Of a stretch of 36,552 nt of DNA, positions 1 to 8,152 are shown one piece after another; position 1 is the stretch's first letter, and every line of letters starts with the position of its first letter. The notes under the pieces are model-generated. The model searched no databases, had not been told where the DNA came from, and saw only the letters and a list, made by a program, of their open reading frames with translations. Both the position numbers and the translations under genes were made by a program. Source of the DNA: Bacillota bacterium (GTDB lineage Bacteria > Bacillota > Bacilli > Paenibacillales > NBRC-103111); the NCBI GenBank assembly GCA_023388055.1, contig JAEWGW010000021.1, positions 1 to 36,552 on the forward strand. The letters are read 5' to 3'.

Positions 1-1531
1 CTAAGCTTTACCCACATCACTGGGAATGAATTACAGTAGATATCTGTAGTTGTCAAAGATTGTGCGGAAGGCTTGAATGCCTCTCCAGAGCACTTTGACA
101 CCGGGCTCCCCATCACCTTTACGTCCCAAAAAGCCACCTAGTTTGGCCAAGGCCATCACACTTTCCTGTAGCGTAGGCGGTTTTGGGGGGAGCTTATTGG
201 TTTTGTAGGCAACGCGGTGCAGTACTTTCCACTCCTCGTCATCCATGAACACACTGCACGGTGCGTCCGGTTTCTGGCGGGCGAGATAGGTCAGATGTTG
301 AAGTTGGACGGCGATGATGGAATAGAACAGAATGAGCTTGCTTAATCGATCGCCATCTCGTTCTTGCAGTTTTTCAATTTCGCAACCACTTTTTAAAATG
401 TAATGGAATCGCTCGATTTTCCACCGTTGCACGTACCATGCCACTTTTTCACGGGCTTCCTCCAGCGTCTTCACCGGGAGATTGGTGACTAAATACCACT
501 CAATGGGAGCGTCTCCTTCCAGCGGTGTGGTTTCTATCGCATGAACAATGGTGCAGGTAAGCGGCGGATAGCCGGCACGTTTTTGTCTCAAATGGGCAGG
601 GACTTGAACGGTGTCGGTCAGGAAACGGATGGCTAGTGTCGTCTCCCGCGCCGGTACGCCGTTGCGTGTGTCCCGCGGAATCGATACGACAATCTCGCCC
701 GCCGCCGTTTGCTTATGCACCTCGTCCCACATGAAGCGTCCTTCGGATTGGGTCAGGCGGTTTTGTACAGCACGAATCACGTAAGCTTGTTCATCGGTTT
801 GCAGGGTATGCAGGTATTCAAAAAAATCCGCTTCCCGATCTCCCACGTGAATCAGGCGCATGTCTGAGGGCAGATCGAGTACACTGGCTCTCGCCGTTTC
901 GGTCCACTTGTAGGTTTCCTTTTCTTCATAGGGACGACTGACCTTGCGTTCTGCTTGGAGCGACAGATCGCGCGCCCAGATTTTTTGATGCAACAGGCCC
1001 AAGGGAAGTCCGGATGGGGTGAGCACCAATGCCGAATGCGCTAGCAATCCTTTGGTTTGCTTCCGATTGTATGCGCCCAGTCCCGGGGTTTTCTCGCGAT
1101 TGCCGTACTTAATTTCCGTTGTATCTTGCACACACAGAAAAAAGGATTCACCAGACTGACTCATCTGGCGCAGCGTTTCCGTGCGGTAGGATTCCAAGAC
1201 ATTCTCCTCCGTGAGCTCTTTATTCTGTAATAGACGGTAAATGGCTTTGGCTTCCGCTGCATTCTCGCTGGCTTCGGATATGGTGGCACCAGGATTGCTG
1301 GATAGGGTCTGCATTGTCCGAATGAAACGTTTCAGCGTCCGTCCGCAACGAATACGCATGTTACAAAAAAATTGAAAGTCCGGTATGAGTAAAGAGGAAG
1401 CCGCTCGGTTTGGTGACATTTCATTCCCTGCCTTCATTCGGTTTTCCTTTCATCATACCGGCTTCCACTGTACCTGAATACCCCCTTTTGAGTTATCCCT
1501 TTTTCTGTAAATGTTGTGGGTAAAGCTTAGA
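1..1531 (-). mobile_element. IS4-family insertion sequence, both ends visible
   Basis: Positions 1-16 (CTAAGCTTTACCCACA) are the exact reverse complement of 1516-1531 (TGTGGGTAAAGCTTAG), giving perfect 16-bp terminal inverted repeats around a single transposase gene read on the minus strand. The length (about 1.53 kb) and one-gene layout fit the IS4 family. The left repeat starts at the first base of the window, so it may extend further left, and the target-site duplication cannot be checked; on the right the flank begins ACCTGAGGAA. The transposase frame is intact, so the copy may be active. Confidence 0.93.
31..1437 (-). CDS. IS4-family (Tn5-like) DDE transposase
   Basis: This 468-residue protein is the only gene of the insertion sequence and would cut and rejoin the element ends. 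Visible DDE motifs are D105 in the DTTE motif, D200 in HVGDREAD, and the IS4 signature Y334-x2-R337-x3-E341-x6-K348 in the YVQRWKIERFHYILK segment, with E341 the third catalytic acid. The N-terminal 60-100 residues resemble the DNA-binding part of Tn5-type transposases (NAAEAKAIYRLL). No frameshift or internal stop is seen and the length is normal for the group. The start could also be the ATG seven codons downstream (position 1419). The stop lies 15 bases inside the left inverted repeat. Family assignment is firm; the exact IS name is not known to me. Confidence 0.95.
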   Translation of the reverse strand: MKAGNEMSPNRAASSLLIPDFQFFCNMRIRCGRTLKRFIRTMQTLSSNPGATISEASENAAEAKAIYRLLQNKELTEENVLESYRTETLRQMSQSGESFFLCVQDTTEIKYGNREKTPGLGAYNRKQTKGLLAHSALVLTPSGLPLGLLHQKIWARDLSLQAERKVSRPYEEKETYKWTETARASVLDLPSDMRLIHVGDREADFFEYLHTLQTDEQAYVIRAVQNRLTQSEGRFMWDEVHKQTAAGEIVVSIPRDTRNGVPARETTLAIRFLTDTVQVPAHLRQKRAGYPPLTCTIVHAIETTPLEGDAPIEWYLVTNLPVKTLEEAREKVAWYVQRWKIERFHYILKSGCEIEKLQERDGDRLSKLILFYSIIAVQLQHLTYLARQKPDAPCSVFMDDEEWKVLHRVAYKTNKLPPKPPTLQESVMALAKLGGFLGRKGDGEPGVKVLWRGIQAFRTIFDNYRYLL

Positions 1532-1584
1532 CCTGAGGAAGCTTATTTTGCCACAATCGGCCTAAATCAGTCCGGAGAGCAGGG

Positions 1585-1661
1585 GATAAGGTGGCTCACT
1601 TTCGTTAGATTCCCAAACCGGCTGATGGTGACGAAATAAGCCTTCTGATATTCGTTAGGTT
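1585..1661. repeat. Short intergenic direct repeat (about 50-bp period)
   Basis: Between the insertion sequence and the next gene, an ATAAG...CT.A..TTCGTTAG.TT pattern occurs twice about 50 bp apart (TTCGTTAG at 1601 and 1651). A 13-base arm at 1543-1555 also pairs imperfectly (11/13) with 1628-1640. It looks like a degenerate intergenic repeat; no gene or clear terminator was found at 1532-1684. Confidence 0.4.
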
Positions 1662-1684
1662 TGGTCAGGGGTTTACCCCTCGCC

Positions 1685-2503
1685 TCACCTCTCCGCCCGG
1701 GACATATAAATCTCCTGCTGGCTGGCGATGCCCCATACGCTGAACAGCGTCTGGATGAAGCGGTATGCTTGGTACAGAACCAGCATCCAGAAGCCTGCCC
1801 AGGCGATGGTGGAGCCCAGCACGGCCAAGGAGCAGAGTGACGCTGCCAGGAGCAGCAGCACTGCTACACCCAGCATCATCGGCAGGGATTGCAGCGCAAT
1901 GCCCAAGGAGCGGCCCATACTCCGGGAGGCTGCCCGGCCCAGCTGCAGGTACAAAAAGAGCAGCCGCACGACAAAGCTGTAGCCCAACAGCAAAGCAAGC
2001 AGAGGCAGCAGCGTTGACGCCATCTCCGGATATGTGCGGGCGGTGAGGAAGGCTGTTTTCATCCGCGGCAGGATCCACCACAAGGGAAGAAGGGTCAGCA
2101 GTGTCTGCCCCGCGTAGAGCAGCGCATAGCTTTTCCATAGCTCCTTGATCCCGCGGACAAACCGGTAACCGGCATTGTAGTGGGGGTTGCTCAGGGAAAA
2201 CAGCAGCCCTGCATGGAGCAGCGGTGTCAGCAGCATACGGGCTGCCAAGAGTCCCCCCAGGAGCCAGAGGATAGAATGGCTGACATCGGTCTTCATCAGA
2301 ACAAACTGGGCCTCTGCCAGGAACAGATGGCTTTGAGCCTCCAGGCCCTCCACGTTGGGATAGCGGTGAAGAATAGGCAGGATGTAGGATTGGGCCAGCT
2401 TATACAGGGCCACCCCCCAGCCGAACCGGTACAAAAACAGCACCAATACGGAGAACGGCTGGTTCAGAGTGGAGCGGAAGCCGGATTTGATATACGTGAA
2501 CAC
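1685..2503 (-). CDS. Hypothetical multi-pass membrane protein
   Basis: Roughly 270 residues with about five to six hydrophobic stretches (around residues 20-40, 80-105, 128-148, 165-188, 205-235 and 230-250), so an integral membrane protein. I do not recognise a family or catalytic motif. It lies about 36 bp downstream of the M1-type metallopeptidase on the same strand, suggesting co-transcription and perhaps a shared envelope role (inference only). The frame opens at a GTG at 2512, but GGAGGT (2511-2516) overlaps that codon. The GTG at 2501-2503 has an 8-base gap from the ribosome binding site and is preferred, giving a product starting VFTYIKSGF. The insertion sequence sits about 150 bp beyond the stop and does not break the gene. 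Confidence 0.7.
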   Translation of the reverse strand: MFTYIKSGFRSTLNQPFSVLVLFLYRFGWGVALYKLAQSYILPILHRYPNVEGLEAQSHLFLAEAQFVLMKTDVSHSILWLLGGLLAARMLLTPLLHAGLLFSLSNPHYNAGYRFVRGIKELWKSYALLYAGQTLLTLLPLWWILPRMKTAFLTARTYPEMASTLLPLLALLLGYSFVVRLLFLYLQLGRAASRSMGRSLGIALQSLPMMLGVAVLLLLAASLCSLAVLGSTIAWAGFWMLVLYQAYRFIQTLFSVWGIASQQEIYMSRAER

Positions 2504-2539
2504 GGGTTTCACCTCCCGGTGGGATAGAAGCAGTTGTCT

Positions 2540-4516
2540 TTACCAGGCCAACCAGCCAAAAAGCAGCTCCATGACGCGGGTAGTCCCGACGTTCAGGCGG
2601 ATGGAGGTTTTGCCGTCCACATTTTGCTTCATAAAGTTATTGATATGTTTGTTTTCCAGCACCAGACTGTAGCCGGGGTCGATAAACGCCCATTCCAGGG
2701 GAGCGCTGTGGTTCAAGGTATAGACAATTTCGCTGCCTTGGGCGTCCCAGCTTTTCTCCATAACGGTGCCGTCGGTGAAGCGGAAGCGGATGGGGACCGG
2801 AGATACATTTGCCCCCTTCTTCCGGATGAGCACTTGGCTGTTATATGCGCCTTCGGGTGTTCTGTCTACCTTGATGCCTGCTACCTCGAAATCTACCATA
2901 CCACCGGCGTAGACAAACTGGTCAAAGAATTCCTTCCAGGGTTTCCCTGTTTTTTCCTCCAGTACCGTCTGGAAGTCTGCCGTAGCCGGATGTTTGAATT
3001 TCCACCGGGTGAAATAGGCTTTCATCACCTTGGCCATCTGGTCGCTGCCGATTTCCTTCTCGATGGCGAACAATGCCAGCTTGGCCCGGGTATACACATT
3101 CTCGGCGTATTCATCATGGCTGCCGTAATCCCATGCATTCCGGGTCAGTGGCTCAGGAGCTGTAATATAGCTGGCCTCTACGGGCAGGTTGGGGCGGACG
3201 CCGTACTCCTTCTCCATTACCTTGTCCTCGGCATAGGAGGTAAAGCCTTCGTCCAGCCATGCTTCTTCGAATTCATTGGAGGCCACCATGCCGTAGAAAA
3301 ACTGGTGTCCGATCTCATGCACGACCACCCGCTCCAGCTCCAGGCCGGGACTGGCTTCATCCGCTCCCCAGGCGGTGACCAAGGTGGGATATTCCATCCC
3401 GCCTGCACCGTTGCCTTCGGCAGGGGGTACCACCACGGAGAGGGTGGAGTAGGGGTACGGACCGTACCATTCGCTGTAACGGGCCAGAGATTTTTTGGCG
3501 GCAGCCAGGTAGCGGCTTTTCAGATGCTCATGGGCCGGGTCCAGGTACAGCTTGATCTTGACCCCGGGAACATTGGGGGCGGAGAAGGGCTCCTCCACAT
3601 AGATGAAATCCGGCGAGGCCGCCCAGGCGAAGTCATGGACATCGTCGGAGTAGAACCGGTACACCTTCGTGCCATTTTCTATGGCGGCAGGCTTGGTGGG
3701 GAAGCCGGTGGCGGCGACGGTATAATCGGCGGGCACCTTGATCTTCACGTTGTAAATGCCGAAGTCGGCGTAGAATTCCGAATTGCCGTGGTATTGATGG
3801 AGGTTCCAGCCCTCCTCGGCTCTTCCCCGGGTTCCGGCGGGCTCGTATTTCGCCAGCTTGGGGAACCATTGGCCGGCCATGACGAAATTGCCGGAGTACC
3901 CCATCCGGGCGAATACCTGGGGAAGCTTGACCCGGAAATCCATGGTCAGGGTGATGGTTCCGCCGGGCTGCACGGGGGTGGGAAGCTCAATTTTCATAAG
4001 CGATTGATCATTCTTGTTGCCGTCGTCCGGCTGCACATAACTCACCCGGTCCATCAGGTTGACCCCTTCTTCTGTCGCCAGGCTGTCCAGCCGCATCTGG
4101 CCGAAGCCGTCCTCCGGCTGCTTGTCACCCCGCAAACGTCCGCCGGATTCCTGCATGAAGGTGGTTTTTTTGGAGGCGAAGGCATTGGGGTACAGGTGCA
4201 GGTAGAGCTGGGATACGGGCCGGCCCCCCGGGTTTTTCCAGGTTACTGACTGGGCGCCCTGGAGCAGTTTTTCCTCCGGAGAAAGGGATACGGCCATATG
4301 ATACTCCACCAGGCGCTTGCTTAGTGCCGGCTCGGAGTCGCTCTCCCGGGGGATTTCCGTGGAGAGGGATTCGCCTGCTGCGGGTTCATCCCCCAGTGCG
4401 GTCTTTACATTGGCTCCCGGACCAGGGAAGAACGAGGAGACAGTGACGGTGACAGCCAGGCCAAAGGCCAGCACCAGCCCCCATTGGAATATACGGTTGG
4501 ACAGTTTCGGTTTCAT
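2540..4516 (-). CDS. M1-family zinc metallopeptidase, membrane anchored
   Basis: A gluzincin aminopeptidase-like enzyme expected to hydrolyse N-terminal residues outside the cell. Counting from the ATG at 4522, the zinc site is H402-E-I-G-H406 followed after 18 residues by E425 (WLDEGF), the M1 HExxH-x18-E pattern; the substrate-binding GAMEN loop is represented by GGMEYP (374-379). The N-terminal half (about 75-310) has the beta-rich M1 amino domain. Residues 13-31 are one hydrophobic segment after a basic tip, a signal anchor or signal peptide, so the active domain is probably extracytoplasmic. I chose the ATG at 4516 because GGGGTGA lies 7 bases upstream of it; the ATG at 4522 lies too close. 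It heads a probable two-gene unit with the membrane protein downstream. Its substrate is unknown. Confidence 0.88.
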   Translation of the reverse strand: MKPKLSNRIFQWGLVLAFGLAVTVTVSSFFPGPGANVKTALGDEPAAGESLSTEIPRESDSEPALSKRLVEYHMAVSLSPEEKLLQGAQSVTWKNPGGRPVSQLYLHLYPNAFASKKTTFMQESGGRLRGDKQPEDGFGQMRLDSLATEEGVNLMDRVSYVQPDDGNKNDQSLMKIELPTPVQPGGTITLTMDFRVKLPQVFARMGYSGNFVMAGQWFPKLAKYEPAGTRGRAEEGWNLHQYHGNSEFYADFGIYNVKIKVPADYTVAATGFPTKPAAIENGTKVYRFYSDDVHDFAWAASPDFIYVEEPFSAPNVPGVKIKLYLDPAHEHLKSRYLAAAKKSLARYSEWYGPYPYSTLSVVVPPAEGNGAGGMEYPTLVTAWGADEASPGLELERVVVHEIGHQFFYGMVASNEFEEAWLDEGFTSYAEDKVMEKEYGVRPNLPVEASYITAPEPLTRNAWDYGSHDEYAENVYTRAKLALFAIEKEIGSDQMAKVMKAYFTRWKFKHPATADFQTVLEEKTGKPWKEFFDQFVYAGGMVDFEVAGIKVDRTPEGAYNSQVLIRKKGANVSPVPIRFRFTDGTVMEKSWDAQGSEIVYTLNHSAPLEWAFIDPGYSLVLENKHINNFMKQNVDGKTSIRLNVGTTRVMELLFGWLAW

Positions 4517-4763
4517 TGACATTCACCCCGTTGACAAGCGTCTACAGCATGTATATGTGGGGGGGTGGACAAATATATCCGGTTGCCGAAACTCCTGGGA
4601 CAAATCTTGATAGGCTGTTTTTCGGGCAGCAAAAAAGACATAAGCTCCGGGAGCGTATGCCTTTTGTACTGTCGTTTATTTGGCCAGCCGGTGCAAATGT
4701 GCGGTAAGCACGATGGGAATGCCCTTCGCCTGGAAGCTCACACTGCAGGGACTCCGGTTTTAT

Positions 4764-4959
4764 GATAGCGAGCATCAAATGTATGCTATCGGGCTGCGCC
4801 CCCTCTTTTGAGGGAAATAGCGTACATGAAATGTATGTTATTTTGGAAAAAGGGGGATGTGGGAGGCTGTTTTGAGCCAATAGCATACATTGTATGACGC
4901 TTACATGCCCCAAAAGTGGGGTGAAGGAGCAGATAACGTACATTTTATGGCGCTTACAT
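4764..4959. repeat. Array of four short palindromic repeats in a 740-bp gene-free region
   Basis: The gap 4517-5261 holds no convincing gene. Four related units occur in it: 4764-4790, 4815-4843, 4879-4908 and 4933-4959. The first two are near-perfect palindromes of the form ATAGCGTACAT-NAA-ATGTATGCTAT; the last two end in CGCTTACAT instead. The same family recurs at 23122-23264, where the spacing of consecutive units is almost the same (64 and 54 here, 63 and 53 there). Nothing else is seen in the gap apart from the operator-like palindrome next to the regulator gene. Confidence 0.75.
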
Positions 4960-5235
4960 AAGCTCGATGGTGGACAAATGGGTGGGTTAGTGGGACAGCG
5001 GGTGTATCTACAGTGGATTGCTGGCTGTCCTCCGGGAATCCTCCCCGGATACCGGTCACTTCCCTGGCCGAAAGATCCGTCCGCTGTGGGACTGGAGCGC
5101 GGTTCACATTTTATTGAAGAATACGCGACTTTGCCTCCATTGTTGAGGGGCTTTCCGGAGGGTAAGATAGGGATAAGCAAACAGATTCGTTACCAATAAG
5201 AGACTGCGACGAAATCTAGCACCCTAATTTCCTCG

Positions 5236-5252
5236 CAGCTCCTAAGGAGCTG
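5236..5252 (+). promoter_or_regulatory. Perfect palindrome overlapping the regulator's ribosome binding site
   Basis: CAGCTCCT-A-AGGAGCTG is an exact 8-bp inverted repeat with a one-base centre. Its right arm contains the AAGGAG ribosome binding site of the XRE gene that starts 9 bases later. It could be an autoregulatory operator, or an RNA hairpin masking the ribosome binding site. Confidence 0.5.
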
Positions 5253-5261
5253 AATAGTGTT

Positions 5262-6362
5262 ATGGAGAGGTCCAAGGTGGGCGATGTGATTCTGGCGCTG
5301 CGGAAAAAACGGGGGCTCACTCAAGAACAGCTGGCCGTTAAGGTTGGGGTATCCGCCGGAGCGGTAAGCAAGTGGGAAACAGGGGGCTCCTCCCCGGATA
5401 TCTTCCTGCTGAATCCGCTGGCCCGGGCGCTGGATACCACGCCGGATGAGCTGCTGTCCTTCCACAAGGAATTGCCGGAGGAAGAGCTTACGCAGATCAA
5501 GGAGGAGCTGAGGAATCTCTACCTCTTCCATAGTTATGAGGAGGGAGAAACGGCTGCGGAACGGTACATGAAGGAATATCCCAATAGCGGCAGATTGAAG
5601 CTGGTGGCTGCGGGTTTGGCCCATATGTTCCTCGGGGTGCGGGAGCCTGTGCCGGAGGAAGTGGCGGAGGTGAAGCTGAGGCGCTGTCTGGAGCTGCTGC
5701 AGGAAGCGGCAGACAGCTGCGGGGATGAACGCCGGGAGGAGGCACTGTTTGTCTCCGCCGGCATTCACATGCGTCTGAATGAACCGGAGGCTGCCGAAGC
5801 ACTGCTCCGGAATCTCCCCGCTTCTCGGGGAACTGATCCTATGAACCTGTACCCCGCCGTATTGCTGAAGCTGGGCAAATACCCTCAAATGGAGGAGTTG
5901 TGTCAACGGCAGCTGCTATGGCATGTGCATCTCTCGGGGATGATGCTGTCGTACCTGGCTCAGGCTGCGGACGGAGAAGGACGGGAGCAGGAGAAGCTGG
6001 CGTATCTGACGGGAGCTCATCAGCTGGAGCGGCTGTTTGGCACCGGTATGGGGGCGGGAGCAAGAGATTTGGCTCTGCATAACCTCCGAAACGGCCAAAC
6101 TGAAGAAGCAGCCCACTGGTTTAATGAATATGCGGATATGGTGCTGGGCATGGGCGTGGACTACCGGGATAACCCTTTTTTCAGAAGCGTCCAGCTGGAG
6201 GTTGGCTCTTCCGGTCAGCTGGAAATCAGAAAACGGCTCCTTCAATCCCTTCTCGAGGAAAAGGAATGGGAGCCGCTTGCCGGTATGGAAGCGTATGAGT
6301 CCGCGTTGGTCCGCATCCACGCCAGACTGGAGGAGCTGGAGGATACAGGAGGTAGCCGTTAG
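5262..6362 (+). CDS. XRE-family transcriptional regulator with helical C-terminal domain
   Basis: A 366-residue DNA-binding protein. Residues 6-60 form a canonical helix-turn-helix of the Cro/C1 type (LRKKRGLTQEQLAVKVGVSA, then VSKWETG and DEL). The rest is alpha-helical with repeated Leu/Ala/Glu patterns suggesting TPR-like repeats, as in regulators that sense a peptide or protein partner; no catalytic motif is seen. AAGGAG lies upstream of the ATG with a rather long gap of 12 bases, inside the palindrome at 5236-5252. The gene converges on the first lipoprotein gene, and the two stop codons overlap (6359-6362). Its target is not shown by the sequence; the adjoining lipoprotein pair is a candidate but those genes carry other promoter-like motifs. 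Confidence 0.85.
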   Translation: MERSKVGDVILALRKKRGLTQEQLAVKVGVSAGAVSKWETGGSSPDIFLLNPLARALDTTPDELLSFHKELPEEELTQIKEELRNLYLFHSYEEGETAAERYMKEYPNSGRLKLVAAGLAHMFLGVREPVPEEVAEVKLRRCLELLQEAADSCGDERREEALFVSAGIHMRLNEPEAAEALLRNLPASRGTDPMNLYPAVLLKLGKYPQMEELCQRQLLWHVHLSGMMLSYLAQAADGEGREQEKLAYLTGAHQLERLFGTGMGAGARDLALHNLRNGQTEEAAHWFNEYADMVLGMGVDYRDNPFFRSVQLEVGSSGQLEIRKRLLQSLLEEKEWEPLAGMEAYESALVRIHARLEELEDTGGSR

Positions 6363-8041
6363 GGGAGCACAAGCTCTCCCTTTTTGTTAAAGGAATACGG
6401 CAGGTCCTTCTCTGCATCGCCGTCATTGTACCGGATGATCCCGTCCTTGATCTGCACCAATTCGTAATCAAGGCCGTTGTTATCCGCTGGTTTAATATCC
6501 ACGACTTTATTCAGGACTGTATCGTAGCCGACAATGCCCCGGAAGGATACCTCAAAAATCACATACCGGTCCGACAGCCAATTCAGGTTGCGGATGAAAT
6601 TGCCGATATGCACCTCCCGGGAGGGCTGCTCCTGGCCGGGATATAACAGATATAATCCGGCATTCTCATAAGTGGTATTTTGCTTTGGCAGGGCAATCAC
6701 CTTTCCGCTGGGGGAGGCGACTCCCTCTTTCCCCGCAGTATCCCCGATAAACTGTTCGTTCTGCAGACGCTCCTGTTCCCGGATAAAGACCATATCCTCA
6801 TGCAGCCGGAAGCGGTAGGATGCAAGCGGCGCAGACCAGCCGGGGGCTGTTGCCAGCTTCTTCAGCTTATCAGCATCTTGAGGCAGACGGATATCCTCCG
6901 ACAGGGCTCCCTGATAGTTGGCATAGAGCTGGATGTATCCGTCCTTGTAATCCGTGTCCCCGCTCAACAGGTCATCCACCCAAATTCCACGGTGGGGATA
7001 GGTGACGCCATAGCTGCCTCTGCTGTTGCTAAACACCTCATAATCCGGCCACTTCTCCCGCATCCGGTCTACCAGCTGCTGCACATCAGGCCCCTTTCCT
7101 ACTGTGTTGGCGGCTGCAAGCTCCGTGAGCTCCGGCCCATTATTGCCGCTGGCCATTTTCCGCGGATAAACAGCGATATCGTACGGCGGAGCCTCCCCGC
7201 TAAAGAAGAGATAGAAGGGCTCCAGCTTATAGCCGAATACCGGCAGGGGGCCGGTTTCCTCGAAGGGCGGCTTGCCCAGCAGCGCTTCGATATCCGCTCT
7301 GGTAGAGGCTGTGCCCAGATTGCCGATTACCGGCTGGGCATATTCCTTGCGGAACAGAATGCTGGACAATATGTTCCCGCCCTCTACCTCCACATGCTTA
7401 TCAAAATAAATGTCGTAGCCGCTAAAGCTGCTGTCCTCTTTGCCCAGTGCCGCAGTAAGAGAACCGGGTGCCCAGCCACCATCCTGCCCTGCAAGCAGCA
7501 GCGCATTCAGCTTGACGCTGGTGGCCAGAGCCTCCACAGGCTGATACGTGCGGATACTCTCCTTATCGAAAAAGTAAGCCTCGCCTCCAATTTTGGCCGG
7601 ACGGAAGGCTTTGGGGTTAGCGGCATCCGTCTCCAGCAGGGTAGTGCCCTGCTCATTCTCCACCCGGAAGGGCGACCACTTCAGGGCATTCCCAAGGCTA
7701 TAAAACAAATTACGGTAGAGATCCTCTTTGTTGAGCGCAGGAGAGGGCATGCCTTGAACCCGCAGTACAGCGGGTTGATTTCCTTCACCCGGCGGCGTAT
7801 AGCTTACGGGAGTGATGTTAGTGTTCACCAGCTGATTCTTGATATCCTCCGGCACCGCGGTGCTTGCAGGTTCGGGATTGGGACTGGGTAGGCCCGGAGA
7901 GGAGCTTGCTCCTGCCGTTACAGGAGAGCCGGACACCCCGTTTGGCAGTGTTGTTTTGCTATTTTCCTCACGGCATCCCGCCAGTGTAAGCCCAGTTGCC
8001 AACACTGCGCTTCCCATCACTATCTGCTTCCATCTTTTCAT
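6359..8041 (-). CDS. Hypothetical lipoprotein, tandem paralogue 1
   Basis: A 560-residue protein with a lipoprotein signal: basic MKRWK, hydrophobic stretch, and lipobox L20-A-G-C23. It is therefore predicted to be anchored to the outer face of the membrane. A linker rich in Ser, Pro and Gly (about 24-65) precedes a long soluble domain I do not recognise. It aligns along its whole length with the protein encoded just upstream (both share VRVQGMPSP near residue 95, FDKESIR.YQPV, GYKLEPFYLFFSGEAPPY and a C-terminal DLPYSFNKKGELVLP), so the two arose by duplication; by eye more than half of residues match. GGTAGG precedes the ATG. An ECF-like promoter motif lies at 8092-8119. The stop overlaps that of the convergent XRE gene. 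Confidence 0.75.
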   Translation of the reverse strand: MKRWKQIVMGSAVLATGLTLAGCREENSKTTLPNGVSGSPVTAGASSSPGLPSPNPEPASTAVPEDIKNQLVNTNITPVSYTPPGEGNQPAVLRVQGMPSPALNKEDLYRNLFYSLGNALKWSPFRVENEQGTTLLETDAANPKAFRPAKIGGEAYFFDKESIRTYQPVEALATSVKLNALLLAGQDGGWAPGSLTAALGKEDSSFSGYDIYFDKHVEVEGGNILSSILFRKEYAQPVIGNLGTASTRADIEALLGKPPFEETGPLPVFGYKLEPFYLFFSGEAPPYDIAVYPRKMASGNNGPELTELAAANTVGKGPDVQQLVDRMREKWPDYEVFSNSRGSYGVTYPHRGIWVDDLLSGDTDYKDGYIQLYANYQGALSEDIRLPQDADKLKKLATAPGWSAPLASYRFRLHEDMVFIREQERLQNEQFIGDTAGKEGVASPSGKVIALPKQNTTYENAGLYLLYPGQEQPSREVHIGNFIRNLNWLSDRYVIFEVSFRGIVGYDTVLNKVVDIKPADNNGLDYELVQIKDGIIRYNDGDAEKDLPYSFNKKGELVLP

Positions 8042-8091
8042 TACTTTACCTACCTTCCGCGCCTTGGAAATCTTGGATTTTCTATTTCTAA

Positions 8092-8119
8092 TAGACGGGC
8101 GTGACAGACAATTAGTTGC
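8092..8119 (-). promoter_or_regulatory. Candidate ECF-sigma-type promoter of lipoprotein gene 1
   Basis: On the minus strand GCAAC (8115-8119) is followed after 17 bases by CGTCTA (8092-8097), about 50 bases before the start codon. AAC-type -35 and CGTC-type -10 elements are typical of extracytoplasmic-function sigma factors. The paralogous gene has the same arrangement. Assignment is inference. Confidence 0.45.
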
Positions 8120-8152
8120 GCGATATCCTTAATCGATTGCAGTTGTTAGCGG

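Noticed and set aside
2534..4249. 571-codon open frame on the plus strand
   Set aside because: It is antisense to the M1-type peptidase gene, whose motifs are unmistakable; a GC-rich shadow frame.
4542..5180. 212-codon minus-strand frame in the 4.5-5.2 kb gap
   Set aside because: Runs through the palindromic repeat array, has odd composition and no ribosome binding site.
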